From NCBI GenBank assembly GCA_963971225.1, contig OZ020267.1, forward strand, positions 31,727,298-31,791,297: a stretch of DNA of 64,000 nt. Reading direction: 5' to 3'. The DNA is from Melieria omissa (Eukaryota; Arthropoda; Insecta; Diptera; Ulidiidae). The translations under genes and the position numbers were made by a program. This document shows, piece by piece, positions 1 to 11,079 of this stretch; within the stretch, counting starts at the first letter, position 1, and every line of letters begins with the position of its first letter. The notes under the pieces are model-generated. The model searched no databases and was not told the DNA's origin. It saw only the letters and a list, made by a program, of their open reading frames with translations.

Positions 1-68
1 TATAAGATGACAAATAGGTGAAGTTGCTCTGAGGCAACTTTGACCCCAAAGTTGCCTCAGAGGGTTAA
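1..68. mobile_element. TTAA-bounded MITE, right end (cut by window start)
   Basis: The stretch ends GAGGG-TTAA, the mirror of the TTAA-CCC ends that recur in this window. Just inside is a perfect hairpin: arm 27-42, loop ACCC at 43-46, arm 47-62. Positions 1-42 are nearly the reverse complement of 36320-36367, so both belong to one family. A TTAA target with terminal CCC is the signature of piggyBac-type elements; that assignment is inferred because no transposase is visible. Confidence 0.6.
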
Positions 69-2840
69 ATATATTTCTACAGATTATGAATTCACATTAG
101 GATGCTGTGGCTTATCCTTACTTCGAACTGCCTTTTGGAGTCCTTCAATGTCTGCCATTTGCTAACAAATATTCTTAGTCGACATTCTAACCTTCTCTTC
201 CCAAGCATTTGTCCAGTTTCTTCTACTCTCCATTCATTTCTTCCAAAAAAACATGCGTCAATCCTTGTCGATCGAATATTCTCGAGAGACCACTGTATCG
301 AAAGCAATTCCAATAAAAACAACTATGTACTTAGTTTTGTGTGTAGTGCAAAATAGAAGAATAAAAGTAAATGAGCAAATGTCGAAATGAGTGACAAAAA
401 CACCACGACTGGATGCGAATGCTCGCATATCGAATATTCAAGGACTTTTCTGCTGCAGCAGAACAGCAGGGAACACAGAAAATTAATGAAGAAATCGGTA
501 TTTGATTGCACAAATAAACTAAAGTCGGTTTAAATTTTACGCAGCATTAATCTATTTCGAAATGTCACAAATTTACTAAAGCAGCTTAAGTATTAGAAAA
601 AGTTTAAATTAAAATCACTTTTCTTTACGAAGTACACACATTTCACTCGAGTGGCGCAAACACTGGTTTAATTTATTGTTGTATGCCTCGTAAAAAGCAC
701 TTAAATTCAAGGCTAATCTTGCTTAGTGCTGGTAGCGCAATCAATTTGTGAGGTTAGGTGCGCACATGCACCCAAAAGTCGTTTGCCGTTTTCAACGATA
801 TTCACTCAATTGTTGTTGGATGCGAAGTGAGATTGTCTCAAATACTTAGAAATGGGCATCCAGCATTGTTTTTTTGCCTTCTCGCCCTTTTACAGAAAAC
901 ATAAAAAACGCCGGAGAAAAACGACGAGGACCGCACAAGATTTACGTCAAACATAAATGGAAAGCAACAACAATTACTTGAGTGCGACAATTTATTAACA
1001 TGCATGATTACAAGCCAAAAAGACAGCCAAATATGGGGAAAAACAACAACCGAACAACAACAACTACAGAGACGCCAATAAAAACAATAACCATGAAGAT
1101 AAATTCCAAACGGAGAGCTTCAAGGAAAAACTTGAAGCGCAAAAAAGCAGCAAACGAAATGTCAAATGAAGCGCAGCGCACCGAACCCGCTTCGGCTGCG
1201 TGTGCCATTTTCTAATTCCAACTTGTTCGAGTCATTCGCATTCAATCGCAAGGGGACTGTAAAAGCGAAAGCAGGTCGGCTTTCGCTGGTGGCATGGGTG
1301 TTGTTGTCTGTCTGTCTATGCGGAAAAGCGAAATTGCGAAGACAAAAGATGCTAAGAGCATTCATTCACTGGCTGCCAAAAATTTAAGGACGACATATTG
1401 TGGCAGTCCATTTGCCGGGGACGAGTGTGCGCTCCCCGGCGGCTTCGGCGCGAGTGGGTGGGTGGATGGGTCACCGGAACCGGGCCAGCCTGCTGTGCTG
1501 CGCGTGCGAAAGGAGGGCAGTGAGTGAACGAGAGTGGCAGAGGATGGGAAGAGTTGTTGTGCGCATATATAAAATTAAAGAATTTATGCCTTTTTAGGTC
1601 AAACCAAGTGCAGGCTGTCTGCTCTGGTCGGTGCTTGGAAATTGAATTTGTCTGCTTGTGAAAATTTGAGTTTTACAATATTCATGAAATGAATTGAAAT
1701 GGAAATTTATTTATTTTTAAATTTATATTTATTGAGATTTATTTATTTAAAAGTACGTTTTGCAAGAATTGAGGTAGCAATGTATTTGTGTATAACTGCT
1801 CTTTAGAATGAAAAGAGAACATTTTTATGTAGAAAATCATGTGACAGGTAATTGTTTTAGTATCTGTAAATGACAAGAAAACAATGAAATTTACTGGTTT
1901 ATTTATTTATTTTTCAGAGAAGATATTAAATTAGAAGTTAACCTTCTTTTAAAACTTGAACTTATGGGAATTGTTAAATTGGTTTGGATTTGTTTGGATT
2001 GTATGATCTAGCAATATGGAAATTTTTAATGGAAATTAAACCTCCCTAAAAATATATATTTGTTACAAAAATTGCTAGTGACACATTTGGTTTCAAGTGG
2101 TCCAGTGTGAAATCCAAAATAAATGGTTATGCTACAATTGTTACAGTTTAGAAGACTTAGACAATTTGGAGATTTTCATTATGGACAAAGAAGTACATAT
2201 GTTTAAAGAAAATTTTCAATCCGACTGTAGTTTATTTATTTATTTCAGTCTAACAACTTACAGACTAACAGAAGTAACATATAAAATTATAACAATTTAA
2301 ATTACCTAAGAAACTTAGAATTAGACAAAGTAATGCAAAAAACATTTTTAGATAGACAAAGATCAATATCCAAAGAATTTGAGAGATAATTATATTAAGT
2401 TAGTACTCTTGTCAAAGGAGCATTTCGAGCGTAGTTTGATTTACTCAAGCCAACATTAAAGTACTCGGTGCGCCGTAACGATCTTGCTGGAACATTTAAG
2501 TTTATCCTTTCAAGAAGAGACGCGCAGTCAACGAGTCCATTAATGATACCATACAGGAAGTTAACGATATAGTTATAAAAAATCGTAATGCCTATTTTCT
2601 AAATAGGAAAATTATAATTTCCATAAATTTCTATAAAATGTATTCCTTTAATTTTGTCACTTACTTCCTTAGGATGTGTAGATATTTTTTAAATTTATTT
2701 TTTTCTTTTATTCATAAATATTGTTTTCCTTTCTCATAGAATTTAATGCGTGCTAGGCCTGGATAGCAATAGGGACTTGGAAGATAACCTGATGAGAAAA
2801 ACGAAAGTGAGGTGGAACAGTTTGAATAAAAAAACTTAGA
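69..2840. other. Intergenic DNA, no gene seen
   Basis: I found no supported coding region. 1380-1530 is unusually GC-rich for this window, and a TATA-like ATATATAAAA lies near 1565, so an unrecognised promoter is possible but unproven. From about 1680 to 2740 the sequence is AT-rich with many ATTTA/TTTATTTA runs. Confidence 0.4.
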
Positions 2841-2844
2841 CATT

Positions 2845-3115
2845 TCATTGAAACGGCTGTCTGAGCATGGGACTTGCCGCAAGACACACTTAGGCTACAA
2901 AATGGTCTTGTTGTGATACCACAAGGGAATAGAGATATGTCTTACTGCAAGCCGGAGAACCTATGCAAGTTAATTTGTGGATAAACCCTAGCAAGTCCTT
3001 TGATGATGACTGAACTGAGGCTATTCAAGTTGTCGAAGATGGTATGGGGAAAAAGGAAGCCCTGGACACATTATTTGCTTCTGTGCGGGTATCTCAAGAC
3101 TGCGCCTTACTCATT
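2845..3115 (-). repeat. Dispersed LINE-3'-end-like repeat, copy 1
   Basis: This stretch matches 50,690-50,909 over phrases such as GCATGGGACTTGCC, TGTCTTACTGCAAG and AAGACTGCGCC. Read on the minus strand, the second copy ends in TTAACCTAACCTTACC, like the tails of the LINEs in this window, so a LINE or SINE 3' end is likely. This copy keeps the uninterrupted ...GCGCCTTACTC... site that is split by a MITE in copy 2. Confidence 0.6.
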
Positions 3116-3359
3116 TGGGAACCAGTTTCTTCTCTGGATTCTGGGTTAGATAGGGCCCGCAAGCAGGACATTAAATCGGTTCTGAAATTTTTAGGATCAC
3201 CCACCTTCTAACCAATCACTTTAACGTCAACTCACAACACTAAGGAGCTCTAACTGGTATAGCTAGGAACCCAATAGAGTCTGTGCGTGGTCGACTTGGT
3301 CAACCAGTTTACCTAACCTAGGTCCGAACAGTCTGGGTTTAATGTAAAATTCTAAAATT

Positions 3360-3831
3360 TGTCTATAACTGTATTAAATTTCAGTCACGTTTTAGGCTTT
3401 TTTATTAACTAAATTTTCAAATTCCTTTCTTTGCGATGGTTTATGACAGACAGACAGAGTCCGGCGTTTTGTTGTGTACAGGTCAGTTGGCAGTGCCAAC
3501 TTGGCACCTTCAATATTTGAAGTCAACAGGGCCAATAAATCAAATTCTTCTTAACCATTTGTTGATCCTATAAAAATTTTATGAAACAATTCCTATCTAA
3601 TTAATCCCATTTGAAGTGCTTTCACCATATTTGAAGTCAATTGGCGCATTAAATCATGTTTTCCCTCATAAACTCTTAACTTATCGCGGACCCAGTCAGA
3701 TTTTGATTTTCGAAAAAATTGAAAACACGTATCGAATTATATCTCACCAAGAGTACTTTCACCAAGTTTGAAGTCAATAGGCGTGAAAAATTATGTTTCT
3801 TACAACATTGTAACCCTTGGTCACGAGGTTA
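3360..3831 (+). repeat. Dispersed tandem-type repeat T, first part
   Basis: Degenerate units contain TTTGAAGTCAATAGG, a run like ATGTTTTCCCATA, an AACCCATTGTTGACC phrase and GATTTTGATTTTCGAAAAA. The same order of phrases recurs at 12,940-14,300 and 15,430-15,610. No coding sequence is evident. The 108-codon ORF beginning at 3719 is an accident of the repeat and of the MITE inserted in it. Confidence 0.6.
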
Positions 3832-3833
3832 TA

Positions 3834-4072
3834 CAGTGGTGTCTGGATATAGTGAACTAATTATTGCAAGGCCTGTTCACTGTATTGAGGTTGTTCACTA
3901 TATCAAGGTCAACATTTTTGTTCACAAACTCGGTTTATTTGCTCCAAATACACCTTTTTGGTTATTGCTTGAAAATGTTGTTCCATATTTAGAGGCTCGA
4001 TGTCAAAATTTGGGTGTTCACTATATCGAGGTGTTCACTATATAGGGGGTTCACTATACCCAGACCCGACTG
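3834..4072. mobile_element. pogo/Tigger-like MITE, 239 bp, TA target duplication
   Basis: Both ends carry an inverted repeat of consensus CAGTSGKGTCTGGRTATAGT, flanked by TA at 3832-3833 and 4073-4074. GTTCACTATATCGAGG-type motifs recur inside near both ends, as expected for internal transposase sites. CAGT ends followed by a GATATA-type stretch and TA duplication fit pogo-group (Tc1/mariner superfamily) elements. It has no coding capacity and lies within repeat T. Confidence 0.75.
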
Positions 4073-4340
4073 TATTTTGATTTTTGAATAAAAAACATGT
4101 CGAATTATTTTTATTTTTTATTATTTTTATATATTTATTTTATTTTTCTAGTTTGAAATCAATAGGTCTATTATATCAAATTTCTTAATACAACACCTTA
4201 ACTCATGTTTTTCCCTTTAGACCCCGATTTAAAAAAAAAATCACATTTTAGCGAAGGTTAATTTTTCAAGATGTACCTACAGTTTAAATTTTTTGTAGCT
4301 TTAGCGGTTTGAGCTGAATGATGGATAAAATCGTTGCTCA
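4073..4340 (+). repeat. Repeat T, second part
   Basis: Repeat T continues after the MITE, with GTTTGAAATCAATAGG, AACACCTTAACTCATG and a terminal phrase around 4240-4330 (AGCGAAGGTTAATTTTTCAAG, then GATGTACCTACAGTT and a GAATGATGGAT stretch). The same terminal phrase is recognisable at 15,560-15,640. Confidence 0.55.
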
Positions 4341-5863
4341 CGGTTCCCATAGTTTAAAGCCAAATAAAATAAAGAAATTCGAAATATTGTAAAAAAAGTT
4401 CGACCCCTATTTTGTAACATGATTATAGTTAGCCATTCAAATAAGATTGGATTTGGCATTCTAGTGTTAATTATTCACATTCTATATTCGAAACAGTGCC
4501 AAATGGCAAGTCTGTTCATATACTCTGATCCACTAATATCAGTAACACCTCACAAATAAGAGAAACTTTCCCAAAGAGAAACTTTTCATCGGGATTGTGC
4601 CTTTTCCATTCCGCACATATCCTTCCTGCGCATTGAGGTGTTTCTAATTGCTAACTATTTGCATATTGTTCCTTAAAAATTTGTCAACAAAAATATAGAA
4701 ATTGAGCTGCCACACACACACACACACATGTGTGCTCTACATGACTAATTCAATTTCAATATGCTTTATGCACTTTATGCTCTCACATAAGAACACATCA
4801 AGGCATTATACGAGTATGGCCAACGCCATGTCGCACGGCGCCCCCCGACATCGCTGCAACTGAGTGCAATAAAATGCTGCTGTGCAACCAGATATGTGTC
4901 GTATTTCGCCTAATGACCAACACACAAAAGATGCACAACAACAACAACAACCGGCACACATCGACCAACTCTGCCACCTGCAGTGCATGCAATAACAATG
5001 CACCCAAACAGCAAAACAATAGCGCCAACTTTGCCATACGGCACAGCCGAACTGGGGCACACCGACGCATATGTGTCTGAGTCATGGAAGCGAGGGGCGC
5101 CAAGTGAATGGAAAATACTCCCTCACCATGGGGCCGTGTAATGAGAATGGAATTTGTGTTGCACAAGTGTTTTTAATGAAAGCTGAAAGTGCTGTCCCAC
5201 ATACTTGAGGCAACCTGGACCTCTGCTTTCTGGCGTCTAACATTTAATTGAAAGATTTTTGTTGCCAAACCCGAGCTTAGGCTCATGCAATGCGTTGTTG
5301 TTGTGAGTTGAGCGTATTAAATTTAAAAATGCTTGCAGCTTTTGTTATCTGGTTAAAATTCAATTTGAATAAAATGGCAACAGTGGGTGCCATTCTCTCC
5401 CACTGACAGGCACTACCGCTGTCATTTCGACTATAGAGTGCAGTGTGTGCTCCATGTGTGCATGCACACGTGAGGGAAAGTTGCTGTTTAGTTTGCTGTC
5501 AGGCAGCAAGACCAGTGCCAGGCCGCCTGAACTAAAGCTGCATATAGAACATGGAATCATTGTGTTGTGGATGGGAGTATTTTGCGTGCATTTTGCTAGA
5601 GATGACAATGGTTCGACTTCCATTCCTGGGAGTTTGTCATTAATTTTTTTAAGCCATGCCCAAGCAGTAGTCGTACTACATTTTGAAAGTGTTGCATATA
5701 GTCACAGGTGTCTTTATCTCTGAAATTGATTGTTAGGGAACATTTTTTTTATCTTGTTGGAAATAATTTTCTTCAACGCTTTAGGAGAAAGTTGGTATGC
5801 GAGGATTAAAGAACCCTTTCAAACTTTATCCAGGAACATTTAAATCGAATTAATATTTTGCTT
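4341..5863. other. Intergenic DNA, no gene seen
   Basis: No supported gene. A CA microsatellite lies at about 4712-4728. The overlapping ORFs at 4798-5166 (both strands) and 5360-5723 have the low-complexity composition of CAA/TGT runs and match no protein that I know. Confidence 0.4.
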
Positions 5864-5864
5864 G

Positions 5865-5931
5865 GGTCATAAGATCTAACTAAATGTTTTGAGATGTTTT
5901 AGGTCATAAGATCTAACTAAATGTTTTGAGA
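5865..5931. repeat. 30-bp tandem duplication, 37-bp period
   Basis: The 30-mer starting GGTCATAAGATCTAACTAA occurs at 5865-5894 and again at 5902-5931 without change. A diverged single copy of the same phrase is at about 36,190, with similar flanks, so this belongs to a dispersed repeat. Confidence 0.8.
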
Positions 5932-6019
5932 AGCATTACAAATTTACTGGGACGTATTATGTTACACCGTACGAAACAAATAAAAAAATTTCAAAATACA
6001 CGAAAAAATCTATATACTC

Positions 6020-6345
6020 GCGAAACTAGGGGCCAAATGTAGTAGTACAACTGCGTTTTTAGTTTTTCTCTCTGACATCAGGAATTTTTTTAAAGGACTT
6101 TGAAATTTCAAGGACATGTTTATTTCAAAAAATTATTTGAAAAATTGAGCGCATTGCAGAATAACAATATGGGTATCAAATGAAAGAGAAAATTCTTAGA
6201 ATATTATAAATTTAATTCTTTAGTACAAAGGGAATAAGAGGTGTTGAAAATGTCCTTTTAAAACTTCATCCTTGAATATCCTTGCAAATTTCCAATACAT
6301 TTTTTGGAAAAAATGTATTTTAAGGACTAATATGTACACTAAATC
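6020..6345 (+). repeat. Dispersed repeat X, copy 1
   Basis: This segment reappears as its reverse complement at 20,990-21,290. Shared landmarks are an AAACGCAG / CTGCGTTT block, ACATGTTTATTTCAAAAA, GCGCATTGCAGAATAACAA and the AAAATGTCCTTTTAAAAC block. The family is unknown and non-coding. Confidence 0.7.
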
Positions 6346-6429
6346 TTCGAATTTCATCCTTCTAACTATATTAGTTTAAGATATAAAAAATTTAATACTT
6401 CTCTCTCTCTCTCTCTTGTGAAAGCACAC

Positions 6430-6590
6430 ACACTAATTAATTTTTTGCACAGATATTTTGGGGTTCCCTTAGTTGGAGTTTAATCTTTCGAATGACATTA
6501 AAATCGTTAAATTCTGGGACTATAAATTTTTTTAATTTTTTGGAACGAATTATTCGGTGGGGTCGAAGTTTCCCCCTGTTGGACATTCTT
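6430..6590 (+). repeat. Dispersed repeat Y, copy 1
   Basis: It matches 18,525-18,665 in the same orientation: CACTAATTRATTTTTT, CACAGATWTTTKGGGG, CTTAGTTGGAGTTT, AAAATCGTTAAATTCTG and GGAACGAAT occur in the same order. The type of element is unknown. It is preceded by a CT microsatellite at about 6397-6415. Confidence 0.7.
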
Positions 6591-6692
6591 ATTGTGAATT
6601 GGCATATGAAAACCATGTAATTTGACATTTTATGTATGATGTGTTTAGCAATTGATTGTAAAACACTTCGGGAAATGTTTTTGTAGAACATT

Positions 6693-6735
6693 TTAACCCT
6701 CTAAGCGCCATGTTTATGGGTCAATTTGACCCACT
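6693..6735. mobile_element. TTAA-CCC element end with palindrome
   Basis: TTAA at 6693-6696 is followed by CCTCTAAGCGCC and then a perfect palindrome GGGTCAATTTGACCC at 6718-6732. This is the layout of the other TTAA-bounded elements in the window (1-68, 31,628, 32,592). I could not find its matching right end. Confidence 0.45.
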
Positions 6736-8379
6736 TTTCTTAAATTGACAAAAAAGTCTTTTGAAACAGTAGTTTTTTAGGACAAAATTTACTAAAAAAT
6801 ATTTGCCATAGGTCTCTGAATACACCAAAGCTAAAAATTTGACTTGAACGCCAGAAATTTTATATGCCAAATTTTAAATAATGAAATAAATATGATAAAA
6901 TAAAAATGGAAATAAAATAAGTCAAATCTATAGATTGAAGAAGACTATTTAAGGATTAACTAATTATTGAAATTGTATACGAGTAGAACTGCATATAGCA
7001 CTAGAGAGCTCAAGCCGAGATGAACCTTTAGTATCCCAAAAGTTTGCCAATGATTGCTGTCAGTTTGTTTTTGCTTGAATCAATCATAATTCATTTCGTC
7101 TGAGATGAATTTTTTTCACAAAAATTCTCACCTTCAAATTCCTTGTTTGGCTCTGGTGCATCCACCAGAATGTCATCTCTATTATTTGCCTACATGAGAA
7201 ATTTGAACATTTATTCTGTTTTTAATTTCACCTCACAGATTGTGGTTTGGTACACTCATTTGCTTAGCCTACGAGCATTTTTCGTAATTTCTATGCATAT
7301 CTGCTGCACGATTTTCTGCATTTCCATTCACCATTTTGTGCATAGTCGGTGTTCTCAGTGTTTGCCATATGCACTGGAAACCATTTGCTGCGGCTTATTT
7401 CCATTCTTAATTCTATTTGAGCAGCACTCATACAATTAAACAATTTGCGGACATTGCGGTGGCTGTGCGCCTTGTCAGCTGTTGCGAGGCTCTCTGCCGA
7501 AAGTGGAGAGTGGTTTTGTGGGCGCTTTAGGCTTTTTGCATGTTGCGCGTCGAAGACATTTGGCCGCTGTCGTTGTTGCTGTTGCTGTTCCAGTGGCTGT
7601 CACTGGCTCGGAGCGTAGATATGTGCGGCAATTATGATAAGCAAATTTCGCAAGTAGTCATAAAATGTGATCAATTTAATAACTGCCTGATGTGCTGCTG
7701 TTGCCACAAGCGTCACGACAACATCAAAGCCAGGCGCTGCCGTTGCTGTTTGTTTGTTTGTTTGTTTGTTGCTCGCTTGTGTTACCCCGTTATGTTGTTA
7801 TGTGCCTCTGGCGGCGAATGTGTTGGCACTTTATGCGGCGGTATTATTGTGGATAAATGTACAATTTATGCAAATATTCATGCATAAAAATGGCGCGATT
7901 TTTCGGAATTATGTTTTTCACATTTGATGCCATCGCTACGCTTCATTGTGCGCAACTGGCTGCGCCGAGCTGGGCTGGTTTGTTGTGCGGCTGACAGTGT
8001 TGTATGCCGCGGCGCGCAAATTGTGTCACTGCATCACTGGCTTCGCTAAGCTGACAGTAAATTGTTCACGCATAACGCTTTTCAAAATATTTCTTCCTTT
8101 CGCTTTTTATATTGTACGTCTGCATGTATGTGTGTATTCAAATGTATGTTTTCAGTCATCGCGCTTTCGCTCGCCATTTGCCGCATGTGGCATTAGTTTG
8201 GCGTTTTAGTGCCTTGTTTAGTATGTTTTAAAGGAAAAAGCGTGCGTTTTCGATGCAACTTTGATTTCATAGACAATTTTTTTTTTTAAGGGGGCAGAGT
8301 CTCCAGATTCAGTTGGACTTAAAAATATAGGAAAATCAATGATGCAAAAAATATATTAATGTACCATGGGAAAAGCTCA
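6736..8379. other. Intergenic DNA, no gene seen
   Basis: No supported gene. 7440-8220 is less AT-rich and contains TGCTGT/GTTT simple runs that create the 115- and 87-codon ORFs. Neither has recognisable domains. Confidence 0.4.
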
Positions 8380-9115
8380 AATTTCTTATGTCGTTATGTT
8401 GTCGAAAAAATCCTGGCCAACAAGCACCGTTTGACAACACTTCGTTTTTAATCGAATTTTGTTGAGTACGGAACAGTAAAAGATCGTCGACCTGTCGTTC
8501 ATCAAAACCCAACACGTTCCAATGAACTGGTTGCAGCGGTAAGGGAGAATTTTGTCGAGAACCCACATGTGTCGCATTCGAACCAACTTGTGGTGCAGTT
8601 TGAAGAATGATTCGCAGTGGTTTTCGTATAAAGTGCAATTAGGTCAAAGAATATTTCCAACATACCAGAGATCCACGTCGCTTGGAATACGATCAAACAG
8701 TTGCTCGAATATTTGGCACTCAACCTGATTTTTGGAAGCAACCGACGACCGACGGGGCCCATTTCTTACTCTCTGGCGCCGACAAAAATTGCTGCAATTG
8801 ATTAACGGAAATTTCCACACCAGATCCATGAAAAACCATTGCGTGACTGCTTGGGTCGACGTTAGCGCCAAAGCCACCTTTGGGCCATTTTTTTCAGAGA
8901 ATGCGAAACAGTCAATAGGAATCGATACCGGTGAAGTTGACTCATTACGTCTGTCCACAAATGTGTCAGAAAAGTCGGGACTGCAAATCAAATAATGCAG
9001 TTTTTGCAACATAAATTCCCTGAACGTGTGGTTTAAAAAAATTGCGGCATTGACTGGTTACCCAGTTCTTCAGATTTGACCAATCCGGACTTAGTTAATC
9101 CTAAGTATCGAAACT
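8380..9115 (+). mobile_element. Decayed Tc1/mariner-superfamily transposase
   Basis: Translated on the + strand across several frames, the region gives pieces of an insect transposase of the type with a long HTH domain and an HxxPLH...VTVW core. An N-terminal piece around 8455-8570 contains FVEYGTVKDRRP and ENFVENPHVS. A catalytic-core piece at about 8805-8905 reads RSMKNHCVTAWVDVSAK followed by GPFFSENA. A C-terminal piece at about 9045-9095 reads IDWLPSSSDLTNPDL, equivalent to the W-P-x-R-S-x-D-L-x-P block. Frames shift several times and no intact ORF remains. Terminal repeats were not identified. The family call rests on order and spacing of motifs, not on a search. Confidence 0.65.
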
Positions 9116-9426
9116 TCCTTTCCATGGTACATTAGTGTCAGTGTTGCCGCACTAGCAGTGTTACCCCATAGCGATTTTCTGTTTCTTCTTCTTATTTGCG
9201 TTTTTTTTTAACAAAGTGTACGCCAGCAAGCTTCAGACTATTGACGAGCTTAAGCCAACCATTCGTGCCGAAATATTTGTTACATAAAACGCTCCAGATG
9301 CTCGGAAAAATGATGGAAAATGCAGCAAAAAGAACACATTTTACTTTGGTCAATTAAGGCGGCCATTGTTTGATGTTGCATTCAAAATCGAGTGAAAATA
9401 AATTGTAAAGAACCGGTTGGTTTTTA

Positions 9427-11079
9427 TTAACCCATTTCGTTCCGATATTTGGAGAAAGGTTTTAATTAAACATTTTTTTAAGTAGGAGGACGAATTAGGT
9501 GAAAAAAGTCACGGAAAATGAGTTTGAGCAAGATTGATGATATCATTTGTCCGTAGTTGTAGATTAAAATTTAATTTTGTTGACACTTTCACGCCCTCTG
9601 TGACCATCCGAACAAATCTAAACATATTTTATTGACATATAAAATAATATTTTTGTCTTTTCAATCATTGTGTTTGGGCTTTTCACTTGTCTAGTGATTT
9701 TTATTATTTAATTTAATTAATTATGTATTTTTTTTTAGTTATTAAAACACAAGAAAAGAAAAAAAATTTGACAAATTTTTTTTAAATATTTCGAAATGTG
9801 AGTTTTTTTCAATGTCCACCCAACTTTCACACCGAACAAAAACTTTAGATTGCAGAAGTTTATCGTAACAAAAAAAAACTGCAAACATTACTAATTTCTA
9901 TGATTTGTAAACGAATGAAAGGTACGAAATGGGTTAAGAGATCTAATTTTATTATAATTCAAAATTAGTGTGGGTTTTTTTCAATCATTCTGTGCTAGTT
10001 TTCTTGAAATGTGATTATTTTTAGTATTTTTAAAGAATTTTTGTAAAAAGTAAGTATATATTTGAGTTTTTTTTTCAATGCGCGCTCATATTTAATAGCG
10101 AAGGCGTGGCATAGCACAGAAATATTTTATTAAAAAGCCAATAGATCAAAGTGGAATATAAAAACATAAACTTCACACAGGTTTACAGGATTACAGAGGT
10201 TTATCGTAACAAAAAAAACTGCAAACATTACTAAATACTACGAATCGCTAACGAATCAAAGGTACGAAAAGTGTTAACAGATTAAAACAAATTTATTATA
10301 ATACAAAATTTGTGTGGCATTTTCCCACTAATTCTGTATTAGTTTTATTCAAATCTGATTATTTTTAGTATTTTTAAAGAATTAAAAAAGTCTATCTAGG
10401 GTTTTTCAATGGCCGCCCCATATTTAATAGCGAAGGCGTGGCATGACGAACAAATATTTTAATCTAATCTAATTAGAATACAACAAACATAAACTTCAGA
10501 TTACAAAGGTTTATTGTAATAAAAAATTTGAAACCATTACTAATTTCTATGTTTCGTTAACGAATCAAAAGTACGAAATGGGTTAACAGATCTAAACAAA
10601 GTTTATTAGAATACAAAATTAGTGTGGCATTTTCTAAACCATTCTGTGTCAGTTTTGTACAAGTTTGGTTATTTTTAGTATTTTTAAAGAATTTGAGAAA
10701 ATAATCTATGTACAAGGTTTTTCAATGATCGCCCATGTTTAATATCGAAGGCGTGGCATGGCAAACAAATATTTTATTAGAAAGCCAAGGGAAATAAGTC
10801 TAATATTAAAAACGTAAACTTTAGATTAAGTAAGTTTGTGCAAACATTACCAACTTCTATGATTTGTTAAGGAATCAAAGTAACGAAATGGGTTAGTACT
10901 TTTCCACAAATTTTATTATATTACAAAATTAGTGTGGAATTTTTTCAATCATTCCGTATCAGCTTTGTACAAATTTGGTTATTTTTAGTATTTTTAAAGA
11001 ATTTAAGAAAAACAAGGCCATATATTAGGTTTGTTGCAATGCCCAGCCCAGCCCGAATCATAGGTACTAAATAGGTTAA
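9427..11079. mobile_element. TTAA-bounded element carrying a ~310-bp tandem array
   Basis: The left end TTAACCCATTTCGT (9427) is the mirror of ACGAAATGGGTTAA, which occurs at 9924-9937 and recurs in diverged form near 10,277, 10,586, 10,895 and 11,079. The spacings are 340, 309, 310 and 183 bp. Each unit shares GTTATTTTTAGTATTTTTAAAG, an AGCGAAGGCGTGGCAT phrase and ATTACTAATTTCTATGATTT. The simplest reading is a ~510-bp piggyBac-type MITE whose right part was amplified in tandem, each unit keeping a terminal motif. It is non-coding. Confidence 0.65.
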
